In this document: piece after piece, positions 51,038 through 62,357 of the stretch | Position numbering within the stretch: the stretch's first letter is position 1 | Layout of the letters: each line of letters opens with the position of its first letter | Origin: [Haemophilus] felis | Lineage (GTDB): Bacteria; Pseudomonadota; Gammaproteobacteria; Enterobacterales; Pasteurellaceae | Length of the DNA: 64,000 bases | Assembly (NCBI GenBank): GCA_002015125.1 | Contig: MUYB01000012.1 | Location: 111,080-175,079, forward strand | Direction: 5' to 3' | Translations under genes and position numbers: made by a program | The notes under the pieces: model-generated | Database searches by the model: none | What the model was told of the DNA's origin: nothing | The model's input: only the letters and a program-made list of their open reading frames with translations

Positions 51038-54000
51038 AATGCCGAATTCTCTCGCAACAAACCCAAATATAAATGATGTGCCGCGTGGTAAGTTTCGTTC
51101 TTTAACCTTGATTAACTGGAACGGTTTTTTTGCTCGCACTTTTGATTTAGATGAATTAGTAACGACGCTGTCAGGCGGTAACGGTGCAGGGAAATCCACC
51201 ACAATGGCAGGTTTTGTTACCGCACTTATTCCTGATTTAACCTTGTTGCATTTCCGCAATACCACGGAAGCTGGGGCAACCAGCGGTTCTCGTGATAAAG
51301 GTTTGCACGGAAAATTACGTCCTGGTGTGTGTTATGCGGCGTTAGATACCATAAATTCTCGCAATCAGCGTGTGATCGTCGGTGCAAGACTGCAACAAGT
51401 GGCGGGGCGTGATAAAAAAGTCGATATAAAAACCTTTTCCATTCAAGGCTTGCCTTTGTCGGAGAATCCGACGGCGGTGTTTACGGAAATCGTGGGGGCA
51501 CGCCAAGCCCGTGTGCTTTCGCTTAATGAATTAAAAGAAAAAATGGAGCAGAGCGGCACGCAATTTAAGCAATATCATTCTATTGCAGACTATCACGCAA
51601 TGATGTTTGATTTGGGCATTATTCCGAAGCGTTTGCGTTCATCGTCGGATCGCAGCAAATTTTACAAACTTATTGAAGCTTCTTTGTACGGCGGTATTTC
51701 TAGTGCTATCACTCGTTCTTTGCGAGATTATTTATTGCCTGAAAACGTCGGCGTCCGTAAAGCGTTCCAAGATATGGAAAGTGCTTTGCGTGAAAATCGG
51801 ATGACTTTGGAAGCTATCAAAGTAACACAATCGGATCGCGATTTATTTAAACATTTAATCACTGAAACCACGAATTATGTGGCATCGGATTATATGCGTA
51901 ACGCCAATGAACGTCGTGGCAATGTAGAAAATGCATTGCGTTCTCGTCAAGAATGGTATCGTGCTAGGGCTGAACAAACTTTATCTCAACAGCGTTTAGT
52001 GGAATTAAGTCGTGAAGCGGCGACGCTTGCGGAAGCGGAAAAAACCTTAGAAGTGGATCATCAAAGTGCAGTGGATCACCTTAATTTGGTACTTAACGCC
52101 TTGCGACATCAGGAAAAAATTTCACGCTATCAAGAAGATGTGGAAGAAATCGGCGCTCGTTTGGAAGAACAGCACATTGTTGTGGAAGAAGCCGCTGAGC
52201 AGCTGGAAGAAAATCAAGCACAAGTGGAGTTGTTGGAAAATGAAATTGATCAAATTCGCACGCAATTAGCGGATTATCAGCAAGCCTTAGACGCTAAACA
52301 AACTCGTGCTTTGCAATATCAACAAGCGGTTGCAGCCCTTGAAAAAGCGAAAACCTTGTGTGGTTTGGCGGATTTAAGCGTTAAAAATATGGATGCTTAC
52401 CACGAGGAATTTGCCGCTCACGCCGACAGTCTGACCGAGCAAGTACTTGAGTTGGAGCACACAATGTCTATTTCTGAAGTAGCGAAAAGTCAATTCGACA
52501 AAGCCTATCAGTTGCTGTGCAAAATCGCTGGCGATGTCCCTCGTTCCAGTGCATTTGAACAAGCAAAAGTTTTGTTGAGCGAATATCCGACGCAAAAAAT
52601 TCAAGCACAACAAGCGGCGGCGTTACGAGGAAAATTGCGTGAGCTGGAACAACGTTACGCCCAGCAGCAACAAGCATTCCGTTTGTTGGAAGAGTTTAAT
52701 CAACGTGCGAATTTAGATTTAGCGGATGCCGAAGCTTTAGAGAATTATCACGCCGAACAAGAAGCCTTGCTGGAAGATTTGACGGCGACCCTATCAGAGC
52801 AAGTGGAGCAGCGTTCTACCTTGCGTGAAAAACGTGAGCAATTAAATGTGTTGTATCACGAAAATACCCAAAAAGCCCCAGCGTGGTTAACGGCTCAGGC
52901 GGCGTTAGAACGTTTGCAAGATCAAAGCGAACAGCAATTTAGCGACAGCCAAGATGTGATGCAGTTTATGCAAGCACAGCTAGTGAAAGAGCGTGAATTG
53001 ACCATTGAACGAGATCAATTGGAGCAAAAACGCCAGCAATTAGAAGAGCAAATTTCTCGTTTAAGCCAGCCTGACGGTTCGGAAGATGCACGCTTAAATG
53101 TGCTGGCGGAACGCTTTGGCGGCGTACTGTTGTCGGAACTTTACGATGATGTGCCAATTGAAGATGCACCATATTTTTCTGCTTTATATGGCCCTGCACG
53201 CCATGCCATTGTAGTACGTGATTTAGAGGCGGTAAAAAGCCAATTAGTTGAGCTTGAAGACTGTCCTGATGATTTATATTTAATTGAAGGTGATCCAACC
53301 GCCTTTGATGACAGTGTATTATCGGCTCAAGAATTAAGTCATGGCGTGGTGGTTCAAGTGTCTGATCGGGAATTGCGTTATTCCAAGTTCCCTGAAACGC
53401 CGCTGTTTGGGCGTGCAGCACGAGAAAAACATTTAGAGCAATTGCAACAACAACGTGATGAAGTGGCAGAGCAGTATGCCCAGCGTGCTTTTGACGTGCA
53501 AAAATGTCAACGTTTACACGAACAATTTAGCCAGTTCGTGGGCTTGCATTTAGCCCTAGCGTTCCAGCCAAATCCTGAACAAATTTTGGCACAGGTCAGT
53601 TCACAACGTAATGAAATTGAACGAGAATTAAATCAATTTAGTGCCACAGAACAACAAATTCGCATTCGTTTAGACAATGCAAAAGAGCAAATGCAACTGT
53701 TGAATAAATTAATTCCGCAGTTAAATCTACTGGCTGATGAGAGTTTACTTGACCGTGTGGAAGAATGCCGTGAACAGCTGGATCTTGCGGAACAAGATGA
53801 GCTCTTTATTCGTCAACACGGCGTTACGTTGTCGCAATTAGAACCTATTGCGAACACCTTGCGAAGCGATCCTGAAAATTACGACAAACTCAAAGCGGAT
53901 TATGAGCAAACACGTACGCAACAAAAACAATTGCAGCAACGAGTATTCGCCTTAGCCGACGTTGTACAACGCAAGGCACATTTCGCTTACGAAGAACGCC

Positions 54001-55484
54001 AACAAACCGACGGCGGCAATTTGAATGAGCAATTGCGTGCAAGATTGGAAGAAATGCAACAACAGCGTGAAAGCCAAAAAGCCCAATTAGCACAAAAACA
54101 AAGTCAATATGCAGGCTACAATCGAGTATTAATTGAGCTACAAACCTCTTTCAACAACAAAAATCAAATGCTACAAGAGTTGTTGCAAGAAGTGGCGGCG
54201 TTAGGCGTGCGTGCTGACGACGGTGCGGAATTGCGAGCGAAAGAACGCCGTGATGAATTGCATCAATTGTTATCTGATAATCGCCAACGCCGTCAACAGG
54301 TGGAAAAACAATTAACCCTGATTGAAAGTGAAGCACAAGGATTAACCGCACGCATTCGCAAGGCAGAGCGTGATTACAAAGCTCAACGTGAACTTGTGGT
54401 AGCGGCGAAAGTGAGCTGGTGCGTGGTGATGCGATTGTCTCGAGGCGGCGACGTAGAAAAACGCTTAAATCGCCGTGAATTAGCTTATTTATCCGCCGAT
54501 GAATTGCGTTCAATGTCCGATAAAGCCCTTGGTGCCTTGCGTCAAGCCGTCGCCGACAACGAATATTTGCGTGATAGCTTGCGACTTTCCGAAGACAATC
54601 GCAAACCTGAAAATAAAGTGCGTTTCTTTATTGCGGTGTATCAACATTTGCGTGAACGTATTCGTCAAGACATCATCAAAACTGACGACCCAATTGACGC
54701 CATTGAGCAAATGGAAATTGAACTTTCTCGTTTAACGGCGGAGTTAACTCGTCGTGAACAAAAATTAGCGATCAGCTCGGAAAGCGTCGCCAACATTATG
54801 CGTAAAACCATTCAGCGTGAGCAAAACCGCATTCGTATGCTCAACCAAGGTTTGCAAAACATCGCCTTTGGTCAAGTAAAATCGGTGCGTTTAGTGGTTA
54901 ATATTCGTGATACCCACGCAATGTTGCTTGATGCCTTATCGGGGACACAGGAAGAATATCAAGATTTGTTCAAAGACGGACGTATGAGCTTCTCCGAAGC
55001 TATCGCCAAACTTTATCAACGTCTCAACCCACACATTGATATGGGGCAACGCAACGCACAAACTATCGGCGAAGAATTACTAGATTATCGCAATTATCTC
55101 GATTTAGAAGTGGAGGTGTATCGTGGTGCGGACGGTTGGTTGCGTGCGGAAAGTGGGGCATTATCAACGGGTGAAGCCATTGGTACCGGAATGTCTATCT
55201 TATTAATGGTAGTACAAAGTTGGGAAGAAGAGTCTCGTCGTATCCGCGGTAAAGATATTGTGCCTTGCCGTTTATTATTCTTAGACGAAGCTGCGCGTTT
55301 AGATGCGAAGTCTATTTCTACCTTATTTGAATTGTGCGAGCGTTTAGATATGCAATTATTAATCGCCGCGCCAGAAAATATTAGTCCTGAAAAAGGCACC
55401 ACCTACAAACTAGTACGTAAAATCGCTGGCAACCAAGAACATGTTCATGTGGTTGGGTTAAGAGGATTTGGGGCAACAGAGTAG
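50997..55484 (+). CDS. mukB: Chromosome condensin SMC-like ATPase MukB
   Basis: This 1495-residue MukB is complete. The N-terminal ATPase half has Walker [17 protein letters not shown]. Two long coiled-coil arms meet at a hinge (about 650-790, [32 protein letters not shown]). The C-terminal half has the signature [17 protein letters not shown] and Walker [13 protein letters not shown]. It extrudes DNA loops with MukF and MukE. The start overlaps a duplicated mukE stop (TAATG), which keeps the usual translational coupling signal though mukE is 3.3 kb away. Confidence 0.96.
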   Translation: MSDELALENIEQEQMPNSLATNPNINDVPRGKFRSLTLINWNGFFARTFDLDELVTTLSGGNGAGKSTTMAGFVTALIPDLTLLHFRNTTEAGATSGSRDKGLHGKLRPGVCYAALDTINSRNQRVIVGARLQQVAGRDKKVDIKTFSIQGLPLSENPTAVFTEIVGARQARVLSLNELKEKMEQSGTQFKQYHSIADYHAMMFDLGIIPKRLRSSSDRSKFYKLIEASLYGGISSAITRSLRDYLLPENVGVRKAFQDMESALRENRMTLEAIKVTQSDRDLFKHLITETTNYVASDYMRNANERRGNVENALRSRQEWYRARAEQTLSQQRLVELSREAATLAEAEKTLEVDHQSAVDHLNLVLNALRHQEKISRYQEDVEEIGARLEEQHIVVEEAAEQLEENQAQVELLENEIDQIRTQLADYQQALDAKQTRALQYQQAVAALEKAKTLCGLADLSVKNMDAYHEEFAAHADSLTEQVLELEHTMSISEVAKSQFDKAYQLLCKIAGDVPRSSAFEQAKVLLSEYPTQKIQAQQAAALRGKLRELEQRYAQQQQAFRLLEEFNQRANLDLADAEALENYHAEQEALLEDLTATLSEQVEQRSTLREKREQLNVLYHENTQKAPAWLTAQAALERLQDQSEQQFSDSQDVMQFMQAQLVKERELTIERDQLEQKRQQLEEQISRLSQPDGSEDARLNVLAERFGGVLLSELYDDVPIEDAPYFSALYGPARHAIVVRDLEAVKSQLVELEDCPDDLYLIEGDPTAFDDSVLSAQELSHGVVVQVSDRELRYSKFPETPLFGRAAREKHLEQLQQQRDEVAEQYAQRAFDVQKCQRLHEQFSQFVGLHLALAFQPNPEQILAQVSSQRNEIERELNQFSATEQQIRIRLDNAKEQMQLLNKLIPQLNLLADESLLDRVEECREQLDLAEQDELFIRQHGVTLSQLEPIANTLRSDPENYDKLKADYEQTRTQQKQLQQRVFALADVVQRKAHFAYEERQQTDGGNLNEQLRARLEEMQQQRESQKAQLAQKQSQYAGYNRVLIELQTSFNNKNQMLQELLQEVAALGVRADDGAELRAKERRDELHQLLSDNRQRRQQVEKQLTLIESEAQGLTARIRKAERDYKAQRELVVAAKVSWCVVMRLSRGGDVEKRLNRRELAYLSADELRSMSDKALGALRQAVADNEYLRDSLRLSEDNRKPENKVRFFIAVYQHLRERIRQDIIKTDDPIDAIEQMEIELSRLTAELTRREQKLAISSESVANIMRKTIQREQNRIRMLNQGLQNIAFGQVKSVRLVVNIRDTHAMLLDALSGTQEEYQDLFKDGRMSFSEAIAKLYQRLNPHIDMGQRNAQTIGEELLDYRNYLDLEVEVYRGADGWLRAESGALSTGEAIGTGMSILLMVVQSWEEESRRIRGKDIVPCRLLFLDEAARLDAKSISTLFELCERLDMQLLIAAPENISPEKGTTYKLVRKIAGNQEHVHVVGLRGFGATE

Positions 55485-55521
55485 AGAATATAGATAATTA
55501 TTTTTTATTCTTCAACGACAC

Positions 55522-55549
55522 AAAAAATCCACCATTCGGTGGATTTTTT
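55522..55549. terminator. Bidirectional terminator between mukB and glnS
   Basis: A perfect 12-bp stem, AAAAAATCCACC-ATTC-GGTGGATTTTTT, with A and T tracts serves the convergent mukB and glnS transcripts. Confidence 0.9.
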
Positions 55550-55563
55550 TATAACTTATAAAC

Positions 55564-57240
55564 TTAAAAACCTTCTTTCAAGCTCACAGTTAAGTTAAAC
55601 ACCAAATGTTCAGGTGAGCTGTCTTTGCTGTCGGCGCAGTAATAACCTTCACGCTCAAATTGGTAGGCTTGTTCTGGTTGGGCGTTGGCGAGACTTTTTT
55701 CCACTACGCCGTGTTTCACCACTAAGGAATTTGGATTAATTACTGCATTAATATCTTCTGCCGCACCTGGATTTGGCACCGTAAATAAACGATCATATTG
55801 ACGGAATTCCGCATTCAAATAATCTTCCGCAGACACCCACTGAATCACGCCTTTCACTTTACGTCCATCGGCTGGATTTTTGCCCAAGGTTTCAGGATCG
55901 TAACTGCAATACACTGTGATAATATTGCCTGCTTCATCTTTTTCCACACGTTCTGCTTTAATCACATAAGCATTGCGTAAACGTACTTCTTTGCCTAACA
56001 CTAAACGCTTGTACTGTTTATTGGCTTCTTCACGGAAATCCGCTTGATCGATATAAATTTCACGGGTGAATGGCAATTGACGCACGCCCAATTTTGGACG
56101 ATTTGGGTGATTTGGTGCAGTTAAGATTTCTTTGTCCGCAAAGTTTTCAATGACAATTTTTAATGGATTGATCACCGCCATTGCACGTGGGGCATTTTCA
56201 TTTAAATCTTCACGAATACAGGCTTCTAAGGCACTGTATTCCACGGTGTTATCTTGTTTTGTCACACCAATACGACGACAAAATTCACGCAATGCCGCTG
56301 GTGTATAACCACGACGACGTAAGCCAGAAATGGTTGGCATACGCGGATCGTTCCAACCATCTACAATGCCTTCATTTACGAGATAGAGTAGCTTACGTTT
56401 TGAGGTTAAGGTACCTTCTAAATTCAAACGAGAAAATTCATACTGATGTGGCAATGGACGTTCAATAGAAATATTTTCTAATACCCAGTCATACAAACGA
56501 CGGTTGTCTTGGAACTCAAGGGTACAAATAGAATGGGTAATTCGCTCAATAGCATCGGAAATACAATGGGTAAAATCGTACATCGGATAAATACACCATT
56601 TATCGCCTGTTTGGTGGTGAGTGGCAAATTTAATGCGATAAATGACAGGGTCACGCATCACCATAAACGGTGACGCCATATCAATTTTGGCACGTAAACT
56701 GGCTTTGCCTTCTGCAATTTCACCGTTTTTCATTTTCTCAAACAAGGCTAAATTTTCTTCTACGCTACGATCACGATAAGGGCTGTTTTTGCCTGGTTCT
56801 GTCAAGGTGCCACGATATTCACGCATTTCTTCAGGCGACAATTCACACACATAAGCCAAGCCTTTTTTAATTAATTCAATTGCATAGCCATATAACTGAT
56901 CAAAATAATCTGACGCATAACGGGGTTCGCCTTCCCATTTGAAGCCTAACCATTCCACATCTTGTTTAATGGAATCCACATATTCCACATCTTCTTTGAC
57001 GGGGTTGGTATCGTCGAAACGCAAATTACATAAGCCATGATAATCTTGGGCTAAACCAAAGTTAAGACAAATGGATTTGGCGTGTCCAATGTGCAAGTAG
57101 CCATTAGGCTCTGGCGGAAAGCGGGTATGAATGGATTGGTGCTTGCCTGCGGCAAGATCTTCGTCAATGATTTGGCGAATAAAATTGGTTGGGCGTTTTT
57201 CTGCCCCAACTTCAGGGGAGTTTGCTGCTGAATTGCTCAT
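55564..57240 (-). CDS. glnS: Glutaminyl-tRNA synthetase
   Basis: GlnS charges tRNA-Gln. The 558-residue class I synthetase has the HIGH motif [15 protein letters not shown] near residue 38-50. The KMSKS-like loop reads LTSKRKL, and the C-terminal anticodon-binding beta-barrels are full length. It is transcribed alone, facing mukB. Confidence 0.97.
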   Translation of the reverse strand: MSNSAANSPEVGAEKRPTNFIRQIIDEDLAAGKHQSIHTRFPPEPNGYLHIGHAKSICLNFGLAQDYHGLCNLRFDDTNPVKEDVEYVDSIKQDVEWLGFKWEGEPRYASDYFDQLYGYAIELIKKGLAYVCELSPEEMREYRGTLTEPGKNSPYRDRSVEENLALFEKMKNGEIAEGKASLRAKIDMASPFMVMRDPVIYRIKFATHHQTGDKWCIYPMYDFTHCISDAIERITHSICTLEFQDNRRLYDWVLENISIERPLPHQYEFSRLNLEGTLTSKRKLLYLVNEGIVDGWNDPRMPTISGLRRRGYTPAALREFCRRIGVTKQDNTVEYSALEACIREDLNENAPRAMAVINPLKIVIENFADKEILTAPNHPNRPKLGVRQLPFTREIYIDQADFREEANKQYKRLVLGKEVRLRNAYVIKAERVEKDEAGNIITVYCSYDPETLGKNPADGRKVKGVIQWVSAEDYLNAEFRQYDRLFTVPNPGAAEDINAVINPNSLVVKHGVVEKSLANAQPEQAYQFEREGYYCADSKDSSPEHLVFNLTVSLKEGF

Positions 57241-57400
57241 TTTGACCTCAAATTATAATCGAACTTTTCTTGTGAAAAATACCCCGTATTCTACCTGTTT
57301 TGCGTGAGAATACAAAGCTATCAGGCAATGGGCTACGAAAAATAACCTAGAAAATAAAAAATGCACTCTGAGAGTAGAGTACACTTTTGTCTTTCATTTC

Positions 57401-57439
57401 ATGTTCATTTTTAAATAGGATGAAATCAAAAATGAACAT
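57401..57439. repeat. 12-bp inverted repeat in the glnS-cspD gap
   Basis: ATGTTCATTTTT and AAAAATGAACAT pair perfectly around 15 nt. The gap 57241-57587 (347 bp) carries the divergent glnS and cspD promoters. The repeat could be an operator or a hairpin in the cold-shock leader; nothing more is clear in the gap. Confidence 0.5.
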
Positions 57440-57587
57440 TTATGGGTTTTACCAACTATAAGATAATCCTAAGTTGACTTTTTAATGTGTAGAAGATCAG
57501 ACTTGATTTTCTACAAATTAGTTGAATATTCTTTTCTGTCTTATAGGGACAAAATGTGTTTTATACAAATCATTAGAGGTTTTAATT

Positions 57588-57797
57588 ATGGAAGTTGGTA
57601 TTGTTAAATGGTTTAATAACGCAAAAGGTTTCGGTTTCATTTCTGTTGAAGGGGTAGAACAAGATATTTTTGCTCATTATTCTGTTATTGAAATGGATGG
57701 ATATCGTTCACTCAAAGTGGGGCAAAAAGTGCATTTTGAAGTGATACACGGCGATAAAGGCTCTCATGCTACAAAGATTGTTCCTATTATTGAATAA
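57588..57797 (+). CDS. cspD: Cold-shock-domain protein, CspD-like
   Basis: This 69-residue single cold-shock domain (EVGIVKWFNNAKGFGFISVEG) has RNP1 KGFGFI and RNP2 DIFAHY. It binds single-stranded nucleic acid. I use the ATG at 57588, which gives the normal N-terminus; the frame is open for 22 more codons without family support. It is close to Haemophilus CspD by memory of its sequence. Confidence 0.88.
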   Translation: MEVGIVKWFNNAKGFGFISVEGVEQDIFAHYSVIEMDGYRSLKVGQKVHFEVIHGDKGSHATKIVPIIE

Positions 57798-57826
57798 ATT
57801 TTTCTTTTTTACATTTCATTAATAAA

Positions 57827-57860
57827 GCAAAAGGCAAGGACTTACCTTGCTTTTGTTTTT
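57827..57860 (+). terminator. Terminator after cspD
   Basis: GCAAGG/CCTTGC with flanking AAAA/TTTT (one bulged G), a 5-nt loop and a T-rich tail follows about 30 bp after the stop. Confidence 0.75.
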
Positions 57861-57982
57861 CTTTTTCTTTTTCTTTAAAAATAAAGCCTATTGGAAACAT
57901 TGAGAATTTGCATTGCTTCGGTATAATGCGCCCATTCTGCTTAGAATGTCCTTTTTAATCATTGCTGAAGAGATAATTACTA

Positions 57983-59098
57983 ATGACAAAACTACAAACG
58001 CCTTATTATTTGATTGATAAAAGCAAATTGTTGTGCAATATGGAAAAAATAGCTTATTTGCGTGAAAAATCAGGTGCAAAAGCTCTACTGGCATTAAAAT
58101 GTTTTGCCACTTGGGGGGTGTTTGATTTTATGAGCCAATATATGGACGGCACCACTTCTTCTTCGCTTTATGAAGTGAAATTAGGCAGAGAAAAGTTTGG
58201 CGGAGAAACGCATGCTTATAGTGTGGCTTACAGTGAAGATGAGATTGATGAAGTGGTAGCAAATGCGGATAAGATTATTTTCAACTCTATTAGTCAATTA
58301 AATCGTTTTGCTAAACGTTGTAAAGAGTTGCAACGAGGTTTACGTATCAATCCCAAAGTCAGCACCTCAAGTTTTCTTTTAGCTGATCCAGCACGTCCTC
58401 ATAGTCGATTAGGTGAATGGGATATCAGGAAAATTCGTGAAATTATGCCTTTGATTAACGGTTTTATGTTTCACAATAACTGCGAAAATGAAGATTTTGA
58501 TAAATTTTGTGTAATGCTTGAGCATATTGAAACAGAATTTGGTGAGTTATTACATCAAGTTGATTGGGTGAGTTTGGGGGGCGGTATTCACTTTACAGGG
58601 GAGCAATATCCGCTAGATGCTTTTGCTAGTCGTTTGAAACAATTTGCTGATAAGTTTTCTGTACAAGTTTATTTGGAACCAGGAGAGGCCTCCATTACGT
58701 TAAGTACTAGTTTGGAAGTGACTGTTTTAGATATCTTAAATAATGGTAAAGAATTAGCGATTGTGGACAGTGCTACAGAAGCACATATGTTGGACTTGCT
58801 AATCTATCGATCTGAAGCAAAATTATTACCTGATGCATTTCACGGAAAAGGTGAATATGAATATATGGTGTGTGGTAAATCTTGTTTAGCGGGGGATATT
58901 TTTGGTGAATATCGCTTTGAAAAACCGCTTCAAATTGGTGACCGAATTTCGTTTTGCGATGCGGCAGGTTATACGATGGTGAAAAAAAATTGGTTTAATG
59001 GCGTAAATATGCCTGCTATCGCTATTAAAGAATTAGACGGCAGTATTCACATCGTAAAAGAATTTGGCTATCAAGATTATGTGAATAGTTTATCTTAG
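57983..59098 (+). CDS. nspC: Carboxynorspermidine decarboxylase
   Basis: NspC decarboxylates carboxy(nor)spermidine to (nor)spermidine in the alternative polyamine route. The 371-residue fold III PLP enzyme has the PLP Lys in ALLALKCFATWG. It also has a substrate Cys loop in VCGKSCLAGDIFG and a GGGIHFTG phosphate-binding stretch. The dehydrogenase that makes its substrate follows. Confidence 0.93.
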   Translation: MTKLQTPYYLIDKSKLLCNMEKIAYLREKSGAKALLALKCFATWGVFDFMSQYMDGTTSSSLYEVKLGREKFGGETHAYSVAYSEDEIDEVVANADKIIFNSISQLNRFAKRCKELQRGLRINPKVSTSSFLLADPARPHSRLGEWDIRKIREIMPLINGFMFHNNCENEDFDKFCVMLEHIETEFGELLHQVDWVSLGGGIHFTGEQYPLDAFASRLKQFADKFSVQVYLEPGEASITLSTSLEVTVLDILNNGKELAIVDSATEAHMLDLLIYRSEAKLLPDAFHGKGEYEYMVCGKSCLAGDIFGEYRFEKPLQIGDRISFCDAAGYTMVKKNWFNGVNMPAIAIKELDGSIHIVKEFGYQDYVNSLS

Positions 59099-59138
59099 AA
59101 TTATAAATGCAATGATTTTGTGATTGTTGCGTTTTTTT

Positions 59139-59222
59139 ACTTTATCTTGTCAAGGTAAAGTGATTCTGCCTGATATTGACTTTTTAGGTTTTCAAAATGT
59201 ATCAGGTTTTTATTAACGCCTA
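59139..59222 (+). terminator. Dyads in the nspC-dehydrogenase gap
   Basis: ACTTTATCTTG/CAAGGTAAAGT (59139-59161) and CCTGATA/TATCAGG (59169-59216), the latter followed by T5, lie in the 168-bp gap. They may end the nspC transcript or control the next gene. This suggests the two are not simply one operon. Confidence 0.4.
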
Positions 59223-59266
59223 TGTCATTCCTTTAGCAAGAGTGGCACCTGGGAGGAAAATGCTAA

Positions 59267-60505
59267 ATGAAAAAAAATGTTTTGATTATTGGTGCAGGTG
59301 GGGTATCGCAAGTTGTGGTGCATAAATGTGCTCAACATAACGATGTTCTTGGCAAAATTTCTCTTGCTTCGCGTAAGCTTGAAAAATGTCAAACGATTGC
59401 TCAAAGCGTGATAGAAAAAGGGAATTTTAATATTCCTGCAGAGATTGATTGTTACCAGTTAGACGCTTTCGATCTTGAAGCCACAAAAAAATTAATTCAA
59501 CAAACCAACTCACAAATTGTGATTAATGTTGGGCCTTCTTTTATCAATATGAGCGTTTTGCAAGCCTGTATTGAAACAGGAGCCGCTTATATTGATACAG
59601 CAATGCATGAAGAGCCAGAAAAAGTGTGTGTTGCACCACCAAGCTATGCACAATATGAATGGACTTTAAGAGAGCAATGTCAGCAAAAAGGCATTACGGC
59701 AATTTTAAGTGCTGGTTTTGATCCAGGAGTGGTAAATGCTTATGCTGCTTATGCGGTAAATGATGAATTTGATAGCGTAGATAGCATTGATATTATTGAT
59801 ATTAATGCAGGCAATCACGGACGTTACTTTGCGACTAATTTTGATCCTGAAGTAAATTTCCGAGAGTTTTCAGGAACTGTTTGGAGTTGGCAAAACTGTC
59901 AATGGGTTGAAAATCAAATGTTTGAAATGAAACGCACGGATGACTTGCCTATTGTGGGAGTGCAAAATTCCTATTTAACAGGGCACGAAGAAGTCCATTC
60001 TATGGCTACACACCTCAATGTACCTACTATTCGTTTTTGGATGGGATTTGGTGATCATTACATCAACGTCTTTAATGTTTTAAAAAATCTTGGTTTACTT
60101 TCCGTTTTTCCAGTCAGAACAGCAGAGGGGACAGAGGTTATTCCACTTAAAGTAGTCAAAGCGGTGTTGCCAGATCCTGCCTCACTTGCACCTAACTACA
60201 CAGGAAAAACATGTATTGGCAATCTTGTGAAAGGTAAAAAAGCAGGTAAAGAAAAAGAAATATTTATTTATAACGTTGCTGATCATAAAGAAGCTTATGA
60301 AGAGGTGGGAAGTCAAGGTATTTCTTATACTGCAGGTGTGCCTGCGGTCGCAGCCGCACTACTTATTGCTAATGGTGAATGGGATGTAAATGAAATGTGT
60401 AATGTAGAGCAACTCGATCCAAAACCATACATTAATGTTCTTAATTGCATTGGTTTGCCAACTCGTATTAAAGATGCTGAAGGGGATCGTGCTTTAGTTT
60501 TTTAA
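59267..60505 (+). CDS. Carboxynorspermidine synthase/dehydrogenase (saccharopine dehydrogenase family)
   Basis: This 412-residue protein begins with a Rossmann motif, KNVLIIGAGGVSQVV, and has DTAMHEEPEKV and SAGFDPGVVNAYA, typical of the carboxy(nor)spermidine dehydrogenase group. It condenses aspartate semialdehyde with putrescine or diaminopropane, using NADPH. With NspC it makes spermidine without decarboxylated AdoMet. AGGAGG-type RBS upstream. Confidence 0.92.
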   Translation: MKKNVLIIGAGGVSQVVVHKCAQHNDVLGKISLASRKLEKCQTIAQSVIEKGNFNIPAEIDCYQLDAFDLEATKKLIQQTNSQIVINVGPSFINMSVLQACIETGAAYIDTAMHEEPEKVCVAPPSYAQYEWTLREQCQQKGITAILSAGFDPGVVNAYAAYAVNDEFDSVDSIDIIDINAGNHGRYFATNFDPEVNFREFSGTVWSWQNCQWVENQMFEMKRTDDLPIVGVQNSYLTGHEEVHSMATHLNVPTIRFWMGFGDHYINVFNVLKNLGLLSVFPVRTAEGTEVIPLKVVKAVLPDPASLAPNYTGKTCIGNLVKGKKAGKEKEIFIYNVADHKEAYEEVGSQGISYTAGVPAVAAALLIANGEWDVNEMCNVEQLDPKPYINVLNCIGLPTRIKDAEGDRALVF

Positions 60506-60563
60506 TCTTAAAAATTCTGACAGTACAATGGTTAAAATGGTTCTCTATTTTGCATAAGAGAGA

Positions 60564-60591
60564 GGAGCTGGAGTAAGTTTACTCTAGCTCC
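60564..60591 (+). terminator. Terminator after the carboxynorspermidine genes
   Basis: GGAGCTGGAGTAA/TTACTCTAGCTCC, with one G-T pair and a 2-nt loop, is followed by TTAATTTTTA. It lies 60 bp past the stop. Confidence 0.8.
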
Positions 60592-60695
60592 TTAATTTTT
60601 ATTATTAAATTGGTTTTTTATGCTTTACATTTTTGTCTTTTTTCTTTAAAAGTGAAAGCACCTATTTAAATCAAATAAACAAAAGGAAAAACATA

Positions 60696-62345
60696 ATGAC
60701 AAACACAATGAAAAAAGCCATTCTCAGTGTCGCCGTGAGCAGTGCGTTAACATTTCTCACAACGCAATCTGTTCTTGCGGCTACAGTCCCTGCAGGGACA
60801 GCTCTTGCTACTGAGCAAATACTTCGTTTAAACAATGGTTCTAATCCAGCCTCGCTAGATCCTCAAAAAGTAGAAGGTGTGCCTGAAGGTGTGATCGCTC
60901 GTCAATTATTTGAAACTTTAGTGGTTTCAGATGAAACAGGGCGTATCTTACCTGGTGCTGCTATAAAATGGGAACACAGCTCTGATTTTAAAACTTGGAC
61001 ATTTTATTTACGTCCTGAGGCAAAATGGTCAAATGGTGATCCTGTTTTGGCTGAAGACTTTGTATTTGCTTTTCAGCGTTTAGCCGATCCTAAAACAGCC
61101 TCACCTTATTCGAGTTATCTCCATTATTTAAAATTAGCTAATGCTGAAGATGTGATTGCTGGGAAAAAATCACTGACAGAATTAGGTGTTAAAGCCTTAA
61201 ATGATCATACATTAGAACTTAGCCTTTCTGAAGGCGTGCCTTACGCTGATAAATTAACTGAACATTATGTGCTCTCGCCAGTGAATAAAAAAGTAGTAGA
61301 GAAATATGGCGAAAAATGGACAGAAATTAACAACATTGTGGGTAATGGGGCGTTTAAAATCACAAAATTTATTGTGAATGAAAAAATTGAATTAGTACCT
61401 AATGTTCATTATTGGGATAACGCAAATACGGTATTGACCAATGTTATCCTTTATCCAATTGAGTCTGAAAATACTGATGTGCAACGTTATCGAGCTGGAG
61501 ATTTGGATGCGACCAATAATGGCTTACCAGTTGAATTATTTGCAAAATTGAAAAAAGAGTTGCCAAACGAAGTTTACACACCGCCGTTGCTTTGTACTTA
61601 TATCTATGAAATTAATAATCAAAAAGCACCGTTTAATGATGTACGTATTAGACAAGCACTCTCAATGGCAATGGAACGTGACATTATTACAGATAAAGTT
61701 TTAGCTCAAGGGCAAAGACCTTCTTATAGTTTTACGCCGACTTATATTAGTGGCGGTGAAAAAATTCAAGCTCCTGAATGGACAAATCTTTCTCAAGCAG
61801 AACGCAATCAAAAAGCGGTTGCATTGCTAAAAGAAGCAGGATTTGACAAACAAAATCCATTGAATTTCACTTTGTTATATAACACTTCAGATAATCACAA
61901 AAAAATCGCTATTGCGGCTTCTTCTATGTGGAAGAAAAACCTTTCAGGGGCGGTGAATGTGAAGCTCGAAAATCAAGAATGGAAAACCTATCTCGACTCT
62001 CGTCATCAAGGGCATTATCAGGTTGCACGTGCTGCCTGGTGTGCTGATTATAACGAAGCGACTACTTTTTTAAATTATTTCCTATCTACCTCAAGCAACA
62101 ATACGTCATTTTATAAAAGTAAAGCATTTGATGATTTAGTCGCTCAAGCTTTCCAAGTGGAAAGCGATGAACAACGAGCGGAAATTTATGCGAAAGCAGA
62201 AAAACAGTTGGCAGAAGATGTGCCATTTGTACCTGTTTATTACTATGTAGGTCCGCGTCTTGTGAAACCTTATGTGAAAGGCTTTGCAATAAATCATCCT
62301 GCAGGTAACTATTATCTTAAAGATGTGTATTTAGTTAAACCATAA
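60696..62345 (+). CDS. OppA-type periplasmic peptide-binding protein 1
   Basis: The protein is 549 residues from the ATG at 60696 (AAGGAAA upstream). The signal peptide ends near SVLAA. The mature part is a family 5 solute-binding protein: LRLNNGSNPASLDPQKVEG, then WTFYLRPEAKWSNGDPV and the DWCADYNEATTFL-like lobe (CADYNEATTFL). It captures oligopeptides for an ABC importer (OppBCDF not in the window). It could be OppA or MppA-like. The next gene is a close paralogue. Confidence 0.87.
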   Translation: MTNTMKKAILSVAVSSALTFLTTQSVLAATVPAGTALATEQILRLNNGSNPASLDPQKVEGVPEGVIARQLFETLVVSDETGRILPGAAIKWEHSSDFKTWTFYLRPEAKWSNGDPVLAEDFVFAFQRLADPKTASPYSSYLHYLKLANAEDVIAGKKSLTELGVKALNDHTLELSLSEGVPYADKLTEHYVLSPVNKKVVEKYGEKWTEINNIVGNGAFKITKFIVNEKIELVPNVHYWDNANTVLTNVILYPIESENTDVQRYRAGDLDATNNGLPVELFAKLKKELPNEVYTPPLLCTYIYEINNQKAPFNDVRIRQALSMAMERDIITDKVLAQGQRPSYSFTPTYISGGEKIQAPEWTNLSQAERNQKAVALLKEAGFDKQNPLNFTLLYNTSDNHKKIAIAASSMWKKNLSGAVNVKLENQEWKTYLDSRHQGHYQVARAAWCADYNEATTFLNYFLSTSSNNTSFYKSKAFDDLVAQAFQVESDEQRAEIYAKAEKQLAEDVPFVPVYYYVGPRLVKPYVKGFAINHPAGNYYLKDVYLVKP

Positions 62346-62357
62346 TAGGAAGTCGTC

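Noticed and set aside
43635-55484. Wadjet/MksBEFG-type SMC defence system
   Set aside because: The proteins are canonical MukF, MukE and MukB by sequence, with no JetD-like nuclease; the restriction genes are ordinary Type II and Type IIB families.
57853-57878. (CTTTTT)3 repeat before nspC as a phase-variation tract
   Set aside because: Only about three units, outside any coding frame and part of a terminator tail; weak evidence.
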